From Roseibium sediminis (GTDB lineage: Bacteria; Pseudomonadota; Alphaproteobacteria; Rhizobiales; Stappiaceae), in assembly GCF_008711325.1 (NCBI RefSeq), contig NZ_VXDB01000018.1, positions 33,979 to 97,978 of the forward strand: 64,000 bases of DNA, given 5' to 3'. A program made the translations under genes and the position numbers. How positions within the stretch are numbered: the stretch's first letter is position 1; every line of letters begins with the position of its first letter. Shown one piece after another: positions 61,502-64,000 of the stretch. A model generated the notes under the pieces. It was not told where the DNA came from, made no database searches, and was given only the letters and a program-made list of their open reading frames with translations.

Positions 61502-63379
61502 TCAGCTGGCTTCTTCAAATTCTGCCGAAAGTTCAAGCCATTCTTCTTCCGTCTTGATCAGCTTCTTCTCGCAGAAGGCACGTTCCTTGGCGAATTTGGT
61601 AGCGCGGTCCGGGTCGGTCTGGAAAAAGGCGGGATCGGCGAGGGCTTCGTCCAGCTTTTCGATCTTTTCCTGCAGACGAGCCATTTCCTTTTCGGCTGCC
61701 CTGATCTTCTCTTGAAGTGGTTTCAGCTGAATGCGTTTTTGAGCGGCTTCCTTGCGCTTTTCCTGCGCATTTTCCCTTTGGGCGTCCTCTGCTGGGTCTG
61801 ATTTCCGTTGCGCATCAGGCCCTTGCAGGATCAGGCGCTTGTAGTCCTCCATGTCGCCGTCATAGGGTGCAACACCGCCATTTGAGACCAGCCAGAGCCG
61901 GTCAGCGCAGGCCTCGACCAGATGCCGGTCGTGGCTGATCAGGACAACAGCGCCTTCAAACTCGTTCAGCGCAAGAACCAGCGCTTCGCGGGCGTCAATG
62001 TCGAGGTGGTTGGTCGGCTCATCAAGAATGAGCAGATGCGGGGCGTGGAACGTTGCCAGCCCCAGCAGGAGCCTCGCCTTTTCTCCACCGGACAGGTCTT
62101 TTGCGGGGGTATCCATCCGGTCTGTCGGCAGGCCAAAGCGGGCCACACGGGCGCGCACCTTGGCTTCTGGGGCATCGGGCATCAAAAGGCGGACATGATC
62201 GACGGCGTTTTCCGTCGGACGCAGCTCGTCCAGCTGGTGTTGTGCGAAGAAGGCGATCTTCAGCTTCGACGATTTCGCCATTTCGCCGCCCATGGCGGGC
62301 AGGCGATCGGAAATCAGCTTGGCGAAGGTTGACTTGCCGTTGCCGTTCGCGCCGAGCAGGGCGATGCGATCATCGGTGTCGATGTTCAGCGTGATGTTCT
62401 TCAGGATCGGCTTGCCGTCATACCCGGTGGAGACCTTGTCCATCTTGATGATCGGCGGGGACAGGCGACCTTCCGGGTTGGGGAAGTGGATGGGGCGGCT
62501 CGATTCTTCCGTCAGCGCGGCAATCGGCTCCATCTTCTCCAGCATTTTCAGGCGCGACTGGGCTTGGCGGGCCTTGGTGGCCTTGGCACGGAAGCGGTCG
62601 ACAAAGGCCTGCATGTGCTTTCGTTGCGCGTCCTGCTTTTCCTTCGCCTTGGCCTGCAGGATCATCGCCTCGCGCCGCTGGCGGTCAAAGCTGTCATAGC
62701 CGCCGGAATAATAGGTCAGCTTGCCGCCTTCCAGATGCACGATACTGTCCACGGCCTTGTTCAGAAGGTCGCGGTCGTGGGAGATCAGCAGCACCTGATG
62801 CGGATAGCGGGCGAGGTAATTCTCCAGCCAGAGCGTGCCTTCCAGATCGAGATAGTTGGTCGGCTCGTCGAGGAGCAGAAGGTCCGGCTCTGCAAAGAGA
62901 ACGGCCGCGAGCGCGACACGCATGCGCCATCCACCGGAAAAGGCGGAGCAGGGGCGCTTCTGGGCTTCGGCATCAAAGCCAAGGCCGGACAGGATCGCGC
63001 CTGCGCGGGCTTCTGCCGAATGGGCATCAATATCGGCAAGGCGCATGTGAATGTCGGCAATGCGGTGCGGATCGGTTTCTGTCTCGGCCTCGGCCAAAAG
63101 CTGCGCGCGTTCTGTATCTGCGGCCAGCACCGTATCGATCAGGCTGATCTCGTTGCCCGGTGCTTCCTGCGCCACCTGTCCAAGCCGCGCGCGCTTGGGG
63201 ATCTGGACGGAACCCGATTCCGATGAAAGCTCCCCGGTGATCAGTTTGAACAGGGTCGACTTGCCCGCGCCGTTTCGGCCCACAAGGCCGGTCTTGGCCT
63301 TGCCGGGCAGGGTGACGCTGGCATTGTCGATGAGAAGACGGCCGCCAATGCGATAGGTGAGATCAGATACTTGCAACAT
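61502..63379 (-). CDS. ABC-F family ATPase (YheS/Uup-like)
   Basis: A 625-residue soluble protein with two ATPase domains and no membrane part, typical of ABC-F translation factors that act on the ribosome. First Walker A GRNGAGKS near 36, first signature FSGGWRMR near 145; second Walker A GANGNGKS near 341, second signature LSGGEKAR. Between them is the charged P-site linker (KEKQDAQRKHMQAFVDRF). The C-terminal 90 residues form a Lys/Glu coiled coil (LQEKIRAAEKEMARLQEKIE). The ATG at 63379 starts the first domain; one at 63415 adds 12 residues. An antibiotic-resistance role is not indicated. Confidence 0.92.
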   Translation of the reverse strand: MLQVSDLTYRIGGRLLIDNASVTLPGKAKTGLVGRNGAGKSTLFKLITGELSSESGSVQIPKRARLGQVAQEAPGNEISLIDTVLAADTERAQLLAEAETETDPHRIADIHMRLADIDAHSAEARAGAILSGLGFDAEAQKRPCSAFSGGWRMRVALAAVLFAEPDLLLLDEPTNYLDLEGTLWLENYLARYPHQVLLISHDRDLLNKAVDSIVHLEGGKLTYYSGGYDSFDRQRREAMILQAKAKEKQDAQRKHMQAFVDRFRAKATKARQAQSRLKMLEKMEPIAALTEESSRPIHFPNPEGRLSPPIIKMDKVSTGYDGKPILKNITLNIDTDDRIALLGANGNGKSTFAKLISDRLPAMGGEMAKSSKLKIAFFAQHQLDELRPTENAVDHVRLLMPDAPEAKVRARVARFGLPTDRMDTPAKDLSGGEKARLLLGLATFHAPHLLILDEPTNHLDIDAREALVLALNEFEGAVVLISHDRHLVEACADRLWLVSNGGVAPYDGDMEDYKRLILQGPDAQRKSDPAEDAQRENAQEKRKEAAQKRIQLKPLQEKIRAAEKEMARLQEKIEKLDEALADPAFFQTDPDRATKFAKERAFCEKKLIKTEEEWLELSAEFEEAS

Positions 63380-63696
63380 GGCCGGATGTTTGGCGGAAGC
63401 TTGAGCCGGATGCAAGCAGAAGAGATGTCAAAACCCGTGTCGGATCACCGTTTTTGATCCGGTGCGGCGTGGAGGTGACATTTTCCGATTGTCCTCGGAC
63501 GACTTGCCCGGCCGTAATCGCAGTGAGCCATGGAAAGTGGCCTCATCCTCGGAGTGTCATCCCCGACTTGATCGGGGATCCATTGAAACCGAGATGACAA
63601 ACTTTGGCACGAAGACTGCCCGCTCTCGGAATGACCTGACCTTGCCCCGAGATCCCGGACCAGGGGTTAAATTAACCTTTGGAACGGGAGATGCTT
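63380..63696. other. Intergenic region with a REP-like repeat
   Basis: No gene in these 317 bases. The ABC-F promoter should be near 63400-63470; the right part contains the palindromic repeat at 63543-63638 and the left end of an insertion sequence. Confidence 0.5.
63543..63638. repeat. REP-like intergenic palindromic element
   Basis: The core ATCCCCGA-CTTGA-TCGGGGAT (63559-63579) is an eight-base palindrome inside the wording GTCATCCCCGACTTGATC, which I recall as a widely dispersed intergenic repeat in alphaproteobacteria. Related GAGATGAC and CTCGGAATGAC ends follow. Copy number cannot be checked here. Confidence 0.55.
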
Positions 63697-64000
63697 ATGA
63701 CGAAGCAAACGAGACGACGGTTCACCCCAGAGTACAAGGAGCAAGCGGTGGCCCGTTTATCCGAGGACGGGGTCACATATGCCAGCCTTGCGTGTGAGCT
63801 TGGGGTGACGAGCGGTCAGCTGAAGAGCTGGCACCTTGACCTGTTGGCAGCCGGCTCGGCTGCGGCTCTGGCTCAAAGCAAGGCTGAGGCAGCTGAGCTG
63901 GCGCAACTGCGTCGTGACAACAAGCGGCTGAAGGAAGAAAATGAGGTGATGCGCAAAGCATCTGCTTTTTTCGCACAATGGGCGGCGAAGACATGATTGC
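63633..64000 (+). mobile_element. IS3-family insertion sequence, left part only
   Basis: The element carries orfA and continues past the window. Its left end probably lies between about 63633 and 63665, in the sequence beginning TGACCTGACCTTGCCCCG, but the terminal repeat cannot be confirmed without the other end. Confidence 0.6.
63697..63996 (+). CDS. IS3-family transposase OrfA
   Basis: A 99-residue DNA-binding subunit of an IS3-family transposase. The N-terminal helix-turn-helix is TRRRFTPEYKEQAVARL, then YASLACELGVTSGQLKSWH; the C-terminal part is a leucine-zipper-like coiled coil (AELAQLRRDNKRLKEENEVM) that pairs with OrfB. The start is the ATG at 63697. The downstream orfB, with the catalytic DDE domain, would begin around the window edge and is not visible. 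Confidence 0.92.
   Translation: MTKQTRRRFTPEYKEQAVARLSEDGVTYASLACELGVTSGQLKSWHLDLLAAGSAAALAQSKAEAAELAQLRRDNKRLKEENEVMRKASAFFAQWAAKT

Overview
The window looks like a chromosomal segment of an alphaproteobacterium of the order Hyphomicrobiales (Rhizobiales), most likely a Stappiaceae-type organism (Roseibium/Labrenzia/Stappia). That placement is inferred from conserved gene blocks, protein style and moderately GC-rich coding, not from a search. About sixty genes are visible. There is no rRNA, tRNA, CRISPR array or prophage. One insertion sequence begins at the right edge.

Layout. 1-7.3 kb: the tail of a LysM protein, an ArsR regulator with an Atm1-type exporter, a low-GC ATP-grasp gene wedged between two copies of the exporter's 3' end, a small gene divergent from a LysR regulator, the phosphatidylethanolamine pair psd-pssA, and a GNAT acetyltransferase. 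7.3-13.5 kb: a PadR-controlled RND efflux operon and two small envelope proteins. 13.8-22.9 kb: a PcaF-type thiolase behind an 18-bp perfect palindrome, manC, znuC-znuB-zur, DUF3429, glutathione peroxidase, a sugar isomerase/Gfo-Idh pair and NnrU. 23.1-27.5 kb: YfgM-like protein, bamB, der (the same order as in E. coli) and an inositol-phosphatase-family gene. 27.6-30.5 kb: a frameshifted NylB-like hydrolase and an outer-membrane barrel.

30.6-39.4 kb, minus strand: the information-processing block rpsF-rpsR-rplI, dnaB-alr-radA-cvpA-purF and a short-chain dehydrogenase that has lost its catalytic tyrosine. 39.7-40.7 kb: a Tat-exported metallo-hydrolase-like protein with an altered metal motif. 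41.0-47.5 kb, plus strand: fabD-fabG-acpP-fabF-mltG-yicC-gmk. 47.5-58.5 kb: envelope biogenesis rsmA-pdxA-surA-like-lptD-lptG-lptF (minus), divergent from pepA; then a 39-codon membrane peptide gene, holC and a methyltransferase. 58.7-64 kb: BON-LysM protein, rhodanese, a low-GC membrane-protein gene again lying between two copies of the upstream gene's 3' end, ldhA, a TfoX C-terminal protein, an ABC-F ATPase, a repeat and the start of an IS3-family element.

The most unusual signal is the repeated architecture at 2.75-3.70 kb and 59.5-60.1 kb. In each case a single foreign-looking gene sits exactly behind a host gene's stop codon. A second, still in-frame copy of the host gene's 3' end lies on the far side, as after integration at a gene-end attachment site, but no integrase is present. 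The rest is mostly core metabolism and envelope biogenesis.
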